The translations under genes were made by a program, and so were the position numbers. The notes beneath the pieces are model-generated. The model ran no database searches, was not told where the DNA came from, and was given only the letters and a program-made list of their open reading frames with translations. Shown piece after piece: positions 15,397 to 24,346 of a DNA stretch of 64,000 nt; the first letter of the stretch is position 1; each line of letters begins with the position of its first letter. This DNA is from Asaia sp037151935. Its GTDB lineage: Bacteria; Pseudomonadota; Alphaproteobacteria; Acetobacterales; Acetobacteraceae. The DNA is taken from the NCBI RefSeq assembly GCF_051628905.1, contig NZ_CP157575.1, positions 744,001-808,000 on the forward strand. Direction: 5' to 3'.

Positions 15397-18204
15397 ATGC
15401 GCGAACCGATCTCCCTCCAAGAAACCGACATGCAGGCCGCCCTTGCCGCAGCACTCGACCGTGTGCGTCAGGCAGATGGCACTGTTTCGCGCGAGGATGC
15501 CGTCAGTCTCTTTCGTCGCCATATCGGGCGTCACCAAGGCGAGATCCGTCGTCTGTTCGAGGGGCGGCAGCTCAAGGGCATCGCCGCCGCGTCAATTCTT
15601 GCCCAGTTGATGGGCGGCGCCATTGCGAGCCTGTTCGATCTGGCGCGCATTATGACCGGCGCACCCGGCTCCGGGCTATGCCTTTGCGCCACCGGCGGCT
15701 TCGGCGCAGGACTTCTGGCACCCTTTAGCGATATCGATCTCCTGTTCCTGACTGGCGAAAACCCTGTGCCCGAGACCACCGCACAGGTGGAATACATGCT
15801 CTATTTCCTGTGGGATCTGGGCGTACGAGTCGGCCACGCCACACGCTCGATCGAGGGCTGTCTTGACGCGGCGCGAGAAGATCTGACCATTCGCACCACG
15901 CTGCTCGACGCACGACGCATCGTGGGCGATGAAGTGCTTTTTGCCGATTTCGGCATCCGGTTCAGCAAACGGGAAGAAGGCGCGCTTTCGTTCATTCATG
16001 ACAAGATCGATGAGCGTGAGAAACGTCACAAACGGTTCGGCGACAACCCTTATATGGTTGAGCCGAATATCAAGGAGGGACGCGGTGGCCTGCGCGACCT
16101 CCAGACCCTGAACTGGATGACCAGGGTTCTGCAAGACAATGACGGCCTGAACCCGGCCTCGAAACTCAAACCCCACGAACCCGCTTTCACGACACTCGGT
16201 CTCCTGACCGAACAGGAAGCCAACCGCGCCAGACGCGCCTGGAACTTCCTCTGGACCATCAGGCTCCATCTCCATTACATCGCCGGTCGCGGCGATGAAC
16301 GCCTTGCCTTCGACGTGCAACCCGTCATCGGTGGCCGCATGGGTTATGCGGGCCATGGGCGCCAGCAGGGCGTCGAACGCTTCATGCGCCACTACTTCCT
16401 AACAACACGTGAAGTCATGCGCCTGAGCCGGATTCTCGAACCCAGCATCATGCAGCGTCTGCAGGGGCCAATCCGTGAGGCCGCTTATCAGGGCCCCGGC
16501 CTGAGCACCGAGGATGCCGTCCACTTCCGCCTCATCAACGAGCAGATCGCCCCCGCCGATACGGCCTGCTTCGACAGCGAGCCGCGCCTGATGGTGAAGA
16601 TGCTCGATGCTGCGTTTCGCGAAAATCTGGTTCTGCACCCGACGGCCATTCAGCAACTCATCCGCAATGAGCGTCGCATCGCCTCGCTGCGTGACGACCC
16701 GCTCACCATGCAGGTCTTTCTCTCCTTGCTGATGCAGCCTACGGAAATGAACCGCGAACACGCCCGCCCGAGCGGGGCGGACTGGCTGACCATCCTCAAC
16801 GATACCGGATTTCTGGGCGCGCTGCTGCCCGACTGGTCGCGTATCGTCGGCCAGATGCAGTTCGATACCTATCATATCTATACGGTCGATGAGCATAATA
16901 TCGAAGCCGTGCGGATGCTGGGGTGGATCGAGGCCGGGGCGATGGCCGACGAGATCCCGCTCGTCTATGAGCTGGCCCGCGACATGCAGTCGCGCCGCGC
17001 GATGTACGTGGCGACCCTGCTTCATGACATCGCCAAGGGCCGTGGGGGCGATCACTCGGTGCTCGGTGCGGAAGTCGCCCAGCAGGTCTGCCCTCAGCTC
17101 GGCCTTGATGCCGAGGAAACCGAGACGGTGTCGTGGCTGATCCTGCATCACCTTCTGCTCAGCCAGACGGCCTTCCGCCGCGATATCGACGATCCGCGCA
17201 CCATTCTCGACCTTGCCGATATCATCCAGTCGCCGGAGCGTCTGCGCCTGCTGCTGCTGCTGACCATCGCCGATATGCGCGCAGTCAGCCCTAATGTCTG
17301 GAACGCCTGGAAGGCAACGCTGCTTCGTGAGCTTTACTCACGCGTAGCCGAAGTGCTCGAGGGCGGTCTCGCCGCGACCGAACGCGACGAGCGCGTCAGC
17401 CATGCCAAGGAGCTGGTGCGCGACGGCCTTGTGCAGCAGGGTATTGCAGGCGAACAGGCCGATCATTTCCTGTCGCTTGGCTATGCAGGCTATTGGCTCG
17501 GCTTCGACGCGGATACCCATATCCGTCATGCCCGGCTGGTGCTGGATTCAGAGGTGCACTCGGCCCCGCTCACTATCGAGGCCACGCCGATTCCGCAGCG
17601 CGACGTGACGGAGATCACGATATTCAGCGCTGATCATTCCGGGCTTTTTTCCCAGATCGCAGGTGGGCTCGCCGTTGCAGGGGCTTCCATTGTCGATGCA
17701 CGTATCCACACGCTCAGCGACGGTATGGCCCTCGACACGTTCTGGGTGCAGGACGGCAATGGTCGCGCTTTCGAGACACCGCTTCAGCTTGCGCGTCTAA
17801 ACAGCCTGATCGAACAGGCGCTCTCAAGCCGCCTCGCCATCGGGGCCGAGCTGGAGCGTCTGTCAGACCAGCGCGCAGCGCGGCGAATGCGAGCCATTCA
17901 CGTGCCTTCACGCGTGGTTATCGATAATCGCGCTTCCGAACGGCATACGATTATCGAGATCAACGGGCGTGACCGTCCCGGCCTGCTTTATGACATCACC
18001 CGCACGATCAGCGAGCAGTCCCTGCAAATCTCATCCGCGCACATCACCACCTACGGCATGCGCGCGGTTGACGTTTTCTACGTGCGCGACCTGGTCGGGC
18101 TCAAGGTCACGTCGGATAGCCGCATGGCTGAAATCCGCACTGCGCTCATCGCCACGCTGAGCGGGGGCGACACCAGCCATCCTTCAAAACCCGTCGCGGC
18201 CTGA
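15397..18204 (+). CDS. glnD: Bifunctional uridylyltransferase/uridylyl-removing enzyme GlnD
   Basis: GlnD senses glutamine and adds or removes UMP on PII proteins. The 935-residue protein has an N-terminal nucleotidyltransferase domain with the catalytic SDIDLLFL (Asp112, Asp114), a central HD phosphohydrolase (ATLLHDIAKGRGGDHS, His543-Asp544) and two C-terminal ACT domains (TIFSADHSGLFSQIAGGLAVAG and EINGRDRPGLLYDITRTI). The glycine loop before the aspartates reads GGFGAGLLAPF where most GlnD proteins have GGYGRGEL, so the arginine and glutamate are replaced. Its 3' end overlaps the convergent TPR gene by 21 bases. Confidence 0.95.
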   Translation: MREPISLQETDMQAALAAALDRVRQADGTVSREDAVSLFRRHIGRHQGEIRRLFEGRQLKGIAAASILAQLMGGAIASLFDLARIMTGAPGSGLCLCATGGFGAGLLAPFSDIDLLFLTGENPVPETTAQVEYMLYFLWDLGVRVGHATRSIEGCLDAAREDLTIRTTLLDARRIVGDEVLFADFGIRFSKREEGALSFIHDKIDEREKRHKRFGDNPYMVEPNIKEGRGGLRDLQTLNWMTRVLQDNDGLNPASKLKPHEPAFTTLGLLTEQEANRARRAWNFLWTIRLHLHYIAGRGDERLAFDVQPVIGGRMGYAGHGRQQGVERFMRHYFLTTREVMRLSRILEPSIMQRLQGPIREAAYQGPGLSTEDAVHFRLINEQIAPADTACFDSEPRLMVKMLDAAFRENLVLHPTAIQQLIRNERRIASLRDDPLTMQVFLSLLMQPTEMNREHARPSGADWLTILNDTGFLGALLPDWSRIVGQMQFDTYHIYTVDEHNIEAVRMLGWIEAGAMADEIPLVYELARDMQSRRAMYVATLLHDIAKGRGGDHSVLGAEVAQQVCPQLGLDAEETETVSWLILHHLLLSQTAFRRDIDDPRTILDLADIIQSPERLRLLLLLTIADMRAVSPNVWNAWKATLLRELYSRVAEVLEGGLAATERDERVSHAKELVRDGLVQQGIAGEQADHFLSLGYAGYWLGFDADTHIRHARLVLDSEVHSAPLTIEATPIPQRDVTEITIFSADHSGLFSQIAGGLAVAGASIVDARIHTLSDGMALDTFWVQDGNGRAFETPLQLARLNSLIEQALSSRLAIGAELERLSDQRAARRMRAIHVPSRVVIDNRASERHTIIEINGRDRPGLLYDITRTISEQSLQISSAHITTYGMRAVDVFYVRDLVGLKVTSDSRMAEIRTALIATLSGGDTSHPSKPVAA

Positions 18205-19878
18205 TCTTTCCTTCAGAGCCTCTACGACACGGGCGATCACCGGTGGCCAGGCCTGTGCCGGGGGCAAAAGCCCCTCGGACCTGAACACGCGCATTTTCCG
18301 ATACCAGTCCGGCCCCTGCCAGCGCCAGTCGCCCCCCTCGCGGTCGAGCAGCCAGAATGGCACCCCCATGGCACCAGCCAGATGGGCCAGCATCGTATCG
18401 ACGCCTATCACGAGGTCACAGCATGCCATGGCATGCGCTGTCTCGATGAGGGTCGCGCCCACACCCTGCGCCATTCCCTCAGGCGCGTCGCCCTGCTGAA
18501 AATTGACGAAATCCAGACCGTGGATAGCCAGAAGGGGCGCGAATGAGCCAGCCGGAAGAGAGCGCCTCGCATCGAAGCGATAACCTGCACTCCCAGCCCG
18601 GAAAATACCGATCCTCCCCCACTCTCGGGCACGACCGAAATCGAGATAGGGCGCGGGGTCGATCTGCGTCACTCCCAAAAGCGCAGGCAGGCTCAGCAGG
18701 GAACAGCCAAGCGACGCCTCACCCTCAAGCTGAACCCGTCCCGATTGGAGCAATGGCGCCATTGCAGGCATGACATCGAGCAGAGACCGGACCGGCTCGG
18801 GCAGTACGAGAACCAGCGGCGCGCGCTGGGCCGCCGCCGGTACGAAGCGCAGAAACTGGATCATGTCGCCCAGCCCCTGCTCCGCCTCGACGCACACACG
18901 CGTCTCCATGACCTCGCCTCGCCAGGGCGCCTCGAAGGGCTTCAGGCCCAATACTTGCCGACGCGACTCAAAAAGCTTCCATCCCTCCGCAAAATCACCC
19001 GAGGCGAGTGCGATCATCGAAAGGTTGAAGCGCGCCTGTGCCGCCAACGCGCCATCGCCCTGCATGGCGTTGCGAAAAACGGTTATCGCCTCACCCTGTC
19101 TACCGGTCTCGGCCAGAAGCGTTGCTCGGTTGACCGCCACGATTCCGTCTTCCGGCGCCTGCTCGACCGCCCTGGAGAAAGCCGCATCGGCCTCTGCGAA
19201 TAGGCCCAGGGCCTGACAAACCAGTCCGAGATTGTTCAGTGTCTGCGCACTCGGCGTTGCGAGGGCCACCGCCCTTTCGAGGGCCTCATACGCGGCCTTC
19301 ATGTCTCCCTTTTCGAAGCGCGCGGCGCCGAGATTGGCGAACGCCGCCCCGTCCTCAGGGCAAAGCGCGGCAAGCGCCTCGAAGGCTTTGGTGGCGGCGC
19401 CGAAGCGGCGCTCTGCCATGAGAAACGCGCCATGTCGCATCAAAAGCGGCACTGGCTCTGCGGCGAGTGACAGGGCTTCGGCAAAAACGGATGCCGCCTC
19501 TTCTTCCCGAGCGCTTCGATAAAGCAATTCCGAAAGAAAAGCCTTTGCCCTGAACTCCCGCGGTTCGAGCAGCAGCACGACGCGGCAGGCTGCCACCGCT
19601 TCATGCAAATGCCCGGCTTCATCGAGGGCTGCCGCAAGTGTCAGGTGAAATTGGGCTTTTTCGCGATCGCCTTCGGCCAGAGTGAGCGCGTGCGCCACAG
19701 AAGCGATGGCGAGGCGTGGCTGATTTGTGTGCCGGGCGACGCAGGCCAGACCGTGCCAGGCCGCCCCGCAATCGGGTGCCTCGGCAAGAACGGCCCGGAA
19801 CAGCGCCTCTGCCCGCACGGAATCGCCTCCTGCGAGATAGGCCAGAGCAGTGTCGACGCGCGAAGTATAAAGAGCCAT
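18184..19878 (-). CDS. TPR protein with C-terminal GT9/heptosyltransferase-like domain
   Basis: A 564-residue protein. The N-terminal half is a run of tetratricopeptide-type helices (for example AEALFRAVLAEAPDCGAAWHGLACVA, NLGAARFEKGDMKAAYEALERAVALA and NNLGLVCQALGLFAEADAAFSRAVEQAP). The C-terminal part has the Rossmann pattern of GT9-like proteins: VCVEAEQGLGDMIQFLRFVP, IGIFRAGSAGYRFDARRSLP, VIGVDTMLAHLAGAMGVPFWLLDREGGDWRW and YRKMRVFRS (quoted in blocks). Such proteins are often linked to glycosylation, but donor and acceptor are unknown. The ATG at 19878 is chosen because upstream sequence translates as low-complexity residues. It sits 56 bases downstream of the DUF3147 gene and may be co-transcribed. 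Confidence 0.75.
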   Translation of the reverse strand: MALYTSRVDTALAYLAGGDSVRAEALFRAVLAEAPDCGAAWHGLACVARHTNQPRLAIASVAHALTLAEGDREKAQFHLTLAAALDEAGHLHEAVAACRVVLLLEPREFRAKAFLSELLYRSAREEEAASVFAEALSLAAEPVPLLMRHGAFLMAERRFGAATKAFEALAALCPEDGAAFANLGAARFEKGDMKAAYEALERAVALATPSAQTLNNLGLVCQALGLFAEADAAFSRAVEQAPEDGIVAVNRATLLAETGRQGEAITVFRNAMQGDGALAAQARFNLSMIALASGDFAEGWKLFESRRQVLGLKPFEAPWRGEVMETRVCVEAEQGLGDMIQFLRFVPAAAQRAPLVLVLPEPVRSLLDVMPAMAPLLQSGRVQLEGEASLGCSLLSLPALLGVTQIDPAPYLDFGRAREWGRIGIFRAGSAGYRFDARRSLPAGSFAPLLAIHGLDFVNFQQGDAPEGMAQGVGATLIETAHAMACCDLVIGVDTMLAHLAGAMGVPFWLLDREGGDWRWQGPDWYRKMRVFRSEGLLPPAQAWPPVIARVVEALKERSGRDGF

Positions 19879-19934
19879 CCGGCAATCATGACGGTTCGCC
19901 CGATGGCTTTCAACCGCCCCTCTCCCGCCTTTAC

Positions 19935-20285
19935 TTACAGAACAAGACCGAAGCGCGGACCGATCCATGTGACCGCGCAATAGAGCGCAATTGTGAGCAG
20001 ACATCCGAGCCCTAAAGCAGGCCAGAATCCGACGCCATGACGCAGCAAGGCCGGAATGAGCAGGAACATCGGCAAAGAAGGCAGCACATACCAGAAAGTC
20101 GCCCCGGCATGGTCGGCCATGTTTTCAGCGTCAGGCTTTTCGGCCCAGAGCCAAATCATGCCCAGAACCGATACCAGCGGCAGCGACGCGATCAGGGCAC
20201 CGAAACCCGGATACCGACGCGCGATTGTCGAGGCAATTGCGATCATCACGCCCGAGAGGGCCGATTTGAGAACAAGGGCGAGCAT
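19935..20285 (-). CDS. DUF3147-family membrane protein
   Basis: A 116-residue integral membrane protein with about four hydrophobic segments. GALIASLPLVSVLGMIWLW and YVLPSLPMFLLIPALLRHG carry the pattern I associate with DUF3147 proteins. AGG seven bases upstream supports the ATG at 20285. Function is unknown. It is divergent from the MRJP-like gene at 20398 and probably transcribed with the TPR gene downstream. Confidence 0.7.
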   Translation of the reverse strand: MLALVLKSALSGVMIAIASTIARRYPGFGALIASLPLVSVLGMIWLWAEKPDAENMADHAGATFWYVLPSLPMFLLIPALLRHGVGFWPALGLGCLLTIALYCAVTWIGPRFGLVL

Positions 20286-20397
20286 GGCAGACCTAGCTTG
20301 AGGAAAAAGACAGAAAGCGGCCTCTCCCGCACGCAGGAACCGGCGAGGCGTTCAAAAACAGTATCGGAAAGCGCGGTCAATCTTGCACGGGGTCCGA

Positions 20398-21495
20398 ATG
20401 GGCTTACAAGGAGGCATGGTCGCTTTTCTTCCCAAGCTGCGTCGAACCGCTTTCTGCACAATGGCGCTCGCGCTCGCCGTGACATGGGGCCCTGCCCCCG
20501 CGCAGGCTGCCCATGAACGCCCCTGGCTGGCTGACACCGAGGCGGCAAAAATCGCTCTGACCATAAATCTGCCGGGCAAAGCTCTCTGGCGACAGGCACT
20601 CCCGCTTGCCGATGGCAGCGTAATTCTTCTGCGTGAGCCCGGCACAGACGAAAACGGCCCTTATCTGGCGCGGCTGAATGCTGGGGCCAGCGAGACCACA
20701 CCGCTCGTTCCGGATTGGGGCGACAGCGCCGACAAAACGCGCGGCCCTGCCGGTTTCGCGCCTTCGGCCCTTGCCAGTGATGAACATGGTGCCTTGTGGC
20801 TGATCGATCGGGCTACGACCGGGTTTCCGCCTCGCCTGATCCGCCTCGATCCGGTTTCGGGCAAGGTGTTGTCAGAACAGAACTTGCCGCCCGAGGGCGT
20901 CACGAAGAGCACCCTCTTCACTGCCCTCGCCGTGCGTGGCCAGACGGCCTATCTGGCCGATGAAGGCGGGGTATCACTCACCATGGTCGATATGGCGCGC
21001 CATCAGGCCACGCGTTTCTTTGCGGGATACCCGACCTCACGCGGTCATCTGCCGCTCAGCGTCGATCGCCATACGGTCATGGGGGGGGATGGCCACCCTC
21101 TGACACGCGACCTTGCCTATCTCGCGCTCGAAACCGACGGCAAATGGCTCTATGAGCTGACGCCTACCGGCCCGATCTATCGCCTCTCTACCGATCTGTT
21201 GACCGATCCCTCGGTCACGCTTTCGGAACAGATGGAAGGCGTAACACAGTGGCGCGGCACGCCGACCGTGAGCGGCATCACGCTGGACGACAAGGCCACG
21301 CTCTATCTGACCGATATCGATAATGGCAGGCTTCTGAGCTTCGACACAGCGCGTCACCCTCACATCCTGCTGGTTGCCCCGCAACTCGTTCGGGCGGGCA
21401 TGCCGGGCTGGGCCAAACCAACCGGTCCGAACGGCAAATCCGGGCAGATATGGGTGCCGACAGGTCACACGCTCTTACGCATCGACCTGCCCTGA
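20398..21495 (+). CDS. Exported royal-jelly/yellow (MRJP)-type beta-propeller protein
   Basis: A 365-residue protein with an N-terminal signal sequence (hydrophobic run FCTMALALAVTWGPAPAQA, cleavage probably after AQA). The body resembles the MRJP/yellow propeller family: LWLIDRATTG, PRLIRLDPVSGKVL, FTALAVRGQTAYLADEG, YLALETDGKWLYELTPTGPIYRL, VSGITLDDKATLYLTDIDNGRL and MPGWAKPTG. Bacterial members are periplasmic and mostly uncharacterised. The ATG at 20398 follows ACGGGG. An AAGGAGG lies one base before a later ATG at 20431, which is too close for that codon. A related gene is at 43568. Confidence 0.7.
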   Translation: MGLQGGMVAFLPKLRRTAFCTMALALAVTWGPAPAQAAHERPWLADTEAAKIALTINLPGKALWRQALPLADGSVILLREPGTDENGPYLARLNAGASETTPLVPDWGDSADKTRGPAGFAPSALASDEHGALWLIDRATTGFPPRLIRLDPVSGKVLSEQNLPPEGVTKSTLFTALAVRGQTAYLADEGGVSLTMVDMARHQATRFFAGYPTSRGHLPLSVDRHTVMGGDGHPLTRDLAYLALETDGKWLYELTPTGPIYRLSTDLLTDPSVTLSEQMEGVTQWRGTPTVSGITLDDKATLYLTDIDNGRLLSFDTARHPHILLVAPQLVRAGMPGWAKPTGPNGKSGQIWVPTGHTLLRIDLP

Positions 21496-21577
21496 ACTGC
21501 GCCCATGTCACCCCCTCGCCTTTACCGCTTTATCGCGTCATTCTCCCTATTCGTGTCTCTGAACCATGAAGGCTAAC

Positions 21578-22984
21578 ATGCTGTACCGTTCCACTCGCGG
21601 CGATGCGCGCCCGCGCTCCTTCTCGGACATTCTTCTGGCCGGTCTGGCTGAGGATGGTGGGCTTTACATGCCTGAAACCTGGCCGCGCTTCACGCCCGAT
21701 GAATGGCGCGCCATGCGCGGCCTCTCCTATCCCGACCTAGCGGCGAAAATCCTGTCGGTTTTTGCCGCGGGTAATATCGATCTGCCGACCCTGCAACGCC
21801 TCTGCGCCAAGGCCTATGCCGGGTTCTCCCACGCCGCCATCGCGCCGCTGGTCGAAGTCGAGAACGGGCTGTTCTCGATGGAGCTTTTTCACGGCCCGAC
21901 GCTTGCCTTCAAGGACATGGCGATGCAGCTTCTGGGCCAGCTTTTCGAGCATGTACTGACCGAACGTAACCAGCGCGTCACCATTGTCGGTGCAACATCG
22001 GGCGATACAGGCTCGGCAGCGATTGAAGCCTTTCGTGGCAGCCCGCATCTTTCGGTTGCGATCCTGCACCCGATGGGGCGCACATCGGATGTGCAGCGCC
22101 GCCAGATGACAACGGTCAAGGATGACAACATCCTGAATATCGCGGTCGAAGGCACGTTCGACGATTGTCAGGACATGGTGAAGGCGATGTTCGCCGATAC
22201 CTCCTTTCGTGACGAGATCGGCCTCTCGGCGGTCAATTCCATCAACTGGGCGCGCATCGCGGCACAAATCCCGTATTACGTGCGTGCTGCCCTGATGATG
22301 GGGGCACCCAACCGCGAGATTTCCTTCGCCGTGCCGACAGGCAATTTCGGCAATGTGCTCGCCGCCTGGGCTGCCAGCCAGATGGGCCTGCCGGTGCGCC
22401 GCCTGTGCATCGGCTCGAACCGCAACGATATTCTGACGCGCTTCCTGACCAGCAACGACATGTCGATGCGCGCCGTCGAGCCCAGCCTGTCGCCTTCGAT
22501 GGATATTCAGGTATCGTCGAATTTCGAGCGCCTGCTGTTCGAAATGCTCGACCGCAACCCTGAAGCCTGCCGCGACACGATGCTCGGCTTCCGCCAGACG
22601 GGCCGCATGAGCGTCGATCAGGCGGTCTGGACACGGGCCAATGAGCGTTTTGGCGCGCTCATGCTCGATGACGAGGCAACGCTGGCCGAGATGAAAGCGC
22701 TCCACGACAATTCGGGCTATCTCGCTGACCCGCATACCGCCATCGGCCTCGCGGCTGGACGCGAGGGACAGGAGCCGGGCATTCCCATGATCGTGGCGGC
22801 CACGGCGCACCCGGCCAAGTTCCCCGATGCCGTGCGCAAGGCAACTGGCATCGACCCTGCTCTGCCGCCTCATCTGGCCGATCTGTTCTCACGTGAGGAA
22901 CGCTATGAGACGCTTGCCAATGAGCTGAACATTATCGAAGACGCCGTGCGCCGCCATATCAAGGCCCATACGCATACGGCCTGA
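21578..22984 (+). CDS. thrC: Threonine synthase
   Basis: ThrC converts O-phosphohomoserine to threonine with pyridoxal phosphate. The 468-residue protein starts MLYRSTRGDARPRSFSDILL, has the PLP lysine in GPTLAFKDMAMQLLG (Lys112), the phosphate-binding IVGATSGDTGSAAIEA, and SAVNSINWARIAAQIPYY and PTGNFGNVLAAWAA, characteristic of the long ThrC class. AAGG five bases before the ATG at 21578 favours it over the ATG at 21566. It is followed by a possible terminator and the M16 peptidase gene, an arrangement seen in several Acetobacteraceae-like genomes (recollection, not checked). Confidence 0.96.
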   Translation: MLYRSTRGDARPRSFSDILLAGLAEDGGLYMPETWPRFTPDEWRAMRGLSYPDLAAKILSVFAAGNIDLPTLQRLCAKAYAGFSHAAIAPLVEVENGLFSMELFHGPTLAFKDMAMQLLGQLFEHVLTERNQRVTIVGATSGDTGSAAIEAFRGSPHLSVAILHPMGRTSDVQRRQMTTVKDDNILNIAVEGTFDDCQDMVKAMFADTSFRDEIGLSAVNSINWARIAAQIPYYVRAALMMGAPNREISFAVPTGNFGNVLAAWAASQMGLPVRRLCIGSNRNDILTRFLTSNDMSMRAVEPSLSPSMDIQVSSNFERLLFEMLDRNPEACRDTMLGFRQTGRMSVDQAVWTRANERFGALMLDDEATLAEMKALHDNSGYLADPHTAIGLAAGREGQEPGIPMIVAATAHPAKFPDAVRKATGIDPALPPHLADLFSREERYETLANELNIIEDAVRRHIKAHTHTA

Positions 22985-23001
22985 ACCTGACCAAATCGTG
23001 G

Positions 23002-23025
23002 GAGGGGGCTAGGATTTTCCCCCTC
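23002..23025 (+). terminator. Possible hairpin terminator after thrC
   Basis: GAGGGGG (23002-23008) and CCCCCTC (23019-23025) form a 7-bp GC stem with a 10-base loop, 17 bases past the thrC stop. No T-tract follows, so this is only a candidate. Confidence 0.3.
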
Positions 23026-23080
23026 GACACGCCATCTCTGGTCAGATCCCGCTTTCTGTTTTCAGGACCATCACCGCTCG

Positions 23081-24346
23081 ATGACCGATCCGATTACCGT
23101 TACCACCCTTCCCAATGGCCTCACCGTCGTGACCGAAAGGATGGAACGCGTCGAAACCGTTTCCTTCGGCGCCTATGTCGCCACCGGCACACGTAACGAA
23201 ACAGCCGAAGAAAATGGCGTTTCGCATTTTCTCGAACACATGGCCTTCAAGGGCACGAGCCGTCGTAGCGCGTCCCGTATCGCCGAGGAAATCGAGAATG
23301 TCGGCGGCCACATCAACGCCTATACGGCGCGCGAGCAGACGGCCTATTACGTCAAGCTTCTGAAGGAAGACCTGCCGCTTGGTATCGATATCATCGGCGA
23401 CATCCTGACCCACAGCACGTTTCTTGAGCAGGAGGTCGAGCGCGAGCGCGGCGTGATCCTGCAGGAAATCGGTCAGGCCAATGACACACCTGACGACATC
23501 ATTTTCGACAATTTCCAGGAAACCGCGTTTCGCGATCAGCCGATGGGCCGCCCGACACTGGGTACCGAAGGCCTCATCGCAACGATGAAGCGCGAAACCA
23601 TGATGCGTTACATGCAGACGCATTATACCACGCGCAACATGGTGATTGCCGCTGCTGGCAACCTGCACCACGAGAAGGTGCTCGATCTCGTGCAGGAGCA
23701 TTTCCGCGACCTGCCAGACCACGAGCCCCCTGCGCGTGAATGCTGCACCTATCTGGGCGGCGAACATCGCGAATCCCGCGATCTCGATCAGGCCCATCTC
23801 GTGCTCGGTTTTCCGTCGGTCAGCTATAACGACCCGGCCTATCATGCCGTCATGCTGCTCTCGACGGTGCTTGGTGGCGGCATGTCGTCGCGCCTCTTTC
23901 AGGAAATCCGCGAAAAGCGCGGGCTGGTCTATTCGGTCTATTCCTTCGCGCTGCCTTTCCTCGATAGCGGGTTGTTCGGCATCTATGCGGGTACGGGCGA
24001 GCAGGAAGCTGCCGAGCTGGTTCCGGTCATGCTCGACGAGCTTCGCCGCCTGTCCGATGGCATCAGCGTGGAGGAAATCGCCCGCGCCCGTGCTCAGGTG
24101 AAGTCGTCGCTGCTCATGTCGCTTGAGAGCACCGGCAGCCGTTGCGAGCAGATCGCCCGCCAGATGCAGCTTTTCGGGCGCATTATCGACACCAGCGAGA
24201 CGGTCGCCAAGATCGATGCCGTCGATGAGGCAGCCATGATCCGCGCCGCTGAAACGCTTTTCCGCGCGCGCCCCACCCTGGCCACCATAGGCCCGGTCGG
24301 CGCCATTCCGTCTTTCGACGCCATCAGCCAAAGGCTTGTTGCATGA
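23081..24346 (+). CDS. M16-family zinc peptidase (mitochondrial processing peptidase-like)
   Basis: A 421-residue inverzincin-type peptidase. The inverted zinc motif is HFLEH (residues 49-53) in NGVSHFLEHMAFKGTSRRS, with the downstream glutamate region ERERGVILQEIGQANDTPDD. The C-terminal half has VLGGGMSSRLFQEIREKRGLVYSVYSF, typical of MPP-like enzymes, which act as two-lobed clamps on peptides. A signal peptide is not visible, so cytoplasmic or peripheral location is likely. The start at 23081 agrees with the family N-terminus (VTTLPNGLTVVTE). Its stop overlaps the pmbA start as ATGA, so the two peptidase genes are coupled. Confidence 0.92.
   Translation: MTDPITVTTLPNGLTVVTERMERVETVSFGAYVATGTRNETAEENGVSHFLEHMAFKGTSRRSASRIAEEIENVGGHINAYTAREQTAYYVKLLKEDLPLGIDIIGDILTHSTFLEQEVERERGVILQEIGQANDTPDDIIFDNFQETAFRDQPMGRPTLGTEGLIATMKRETMMRYMQTHYTTRNMVIAAAGNLHHEKVLDLVQEHFRDLPDHEPPARECCTYLGGEHRESRDLDQAHLVLGFPSVSYNDPAYHAVMLLSTVLGGGMSSRLFQEIREKRGLVYSVYSFALPFLDSGLFGIYAGTGEQEAAELVPVMLDELRRLSDGISVEEIARARAQVKSSLLMSLESTGSRCEQIARQMQLFGRIIDTSETVAKIDAVDEAAMIRAAETLFRARPTLATIGPVGAIPSFDAISQRLVA

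Noticed and set aside
21737..22873. Minus-strand frame of 378 codons opposite thrC
   Set aside because: His/Arg-rich shadow translation with no family signature; thrC on the plus strand is certain.
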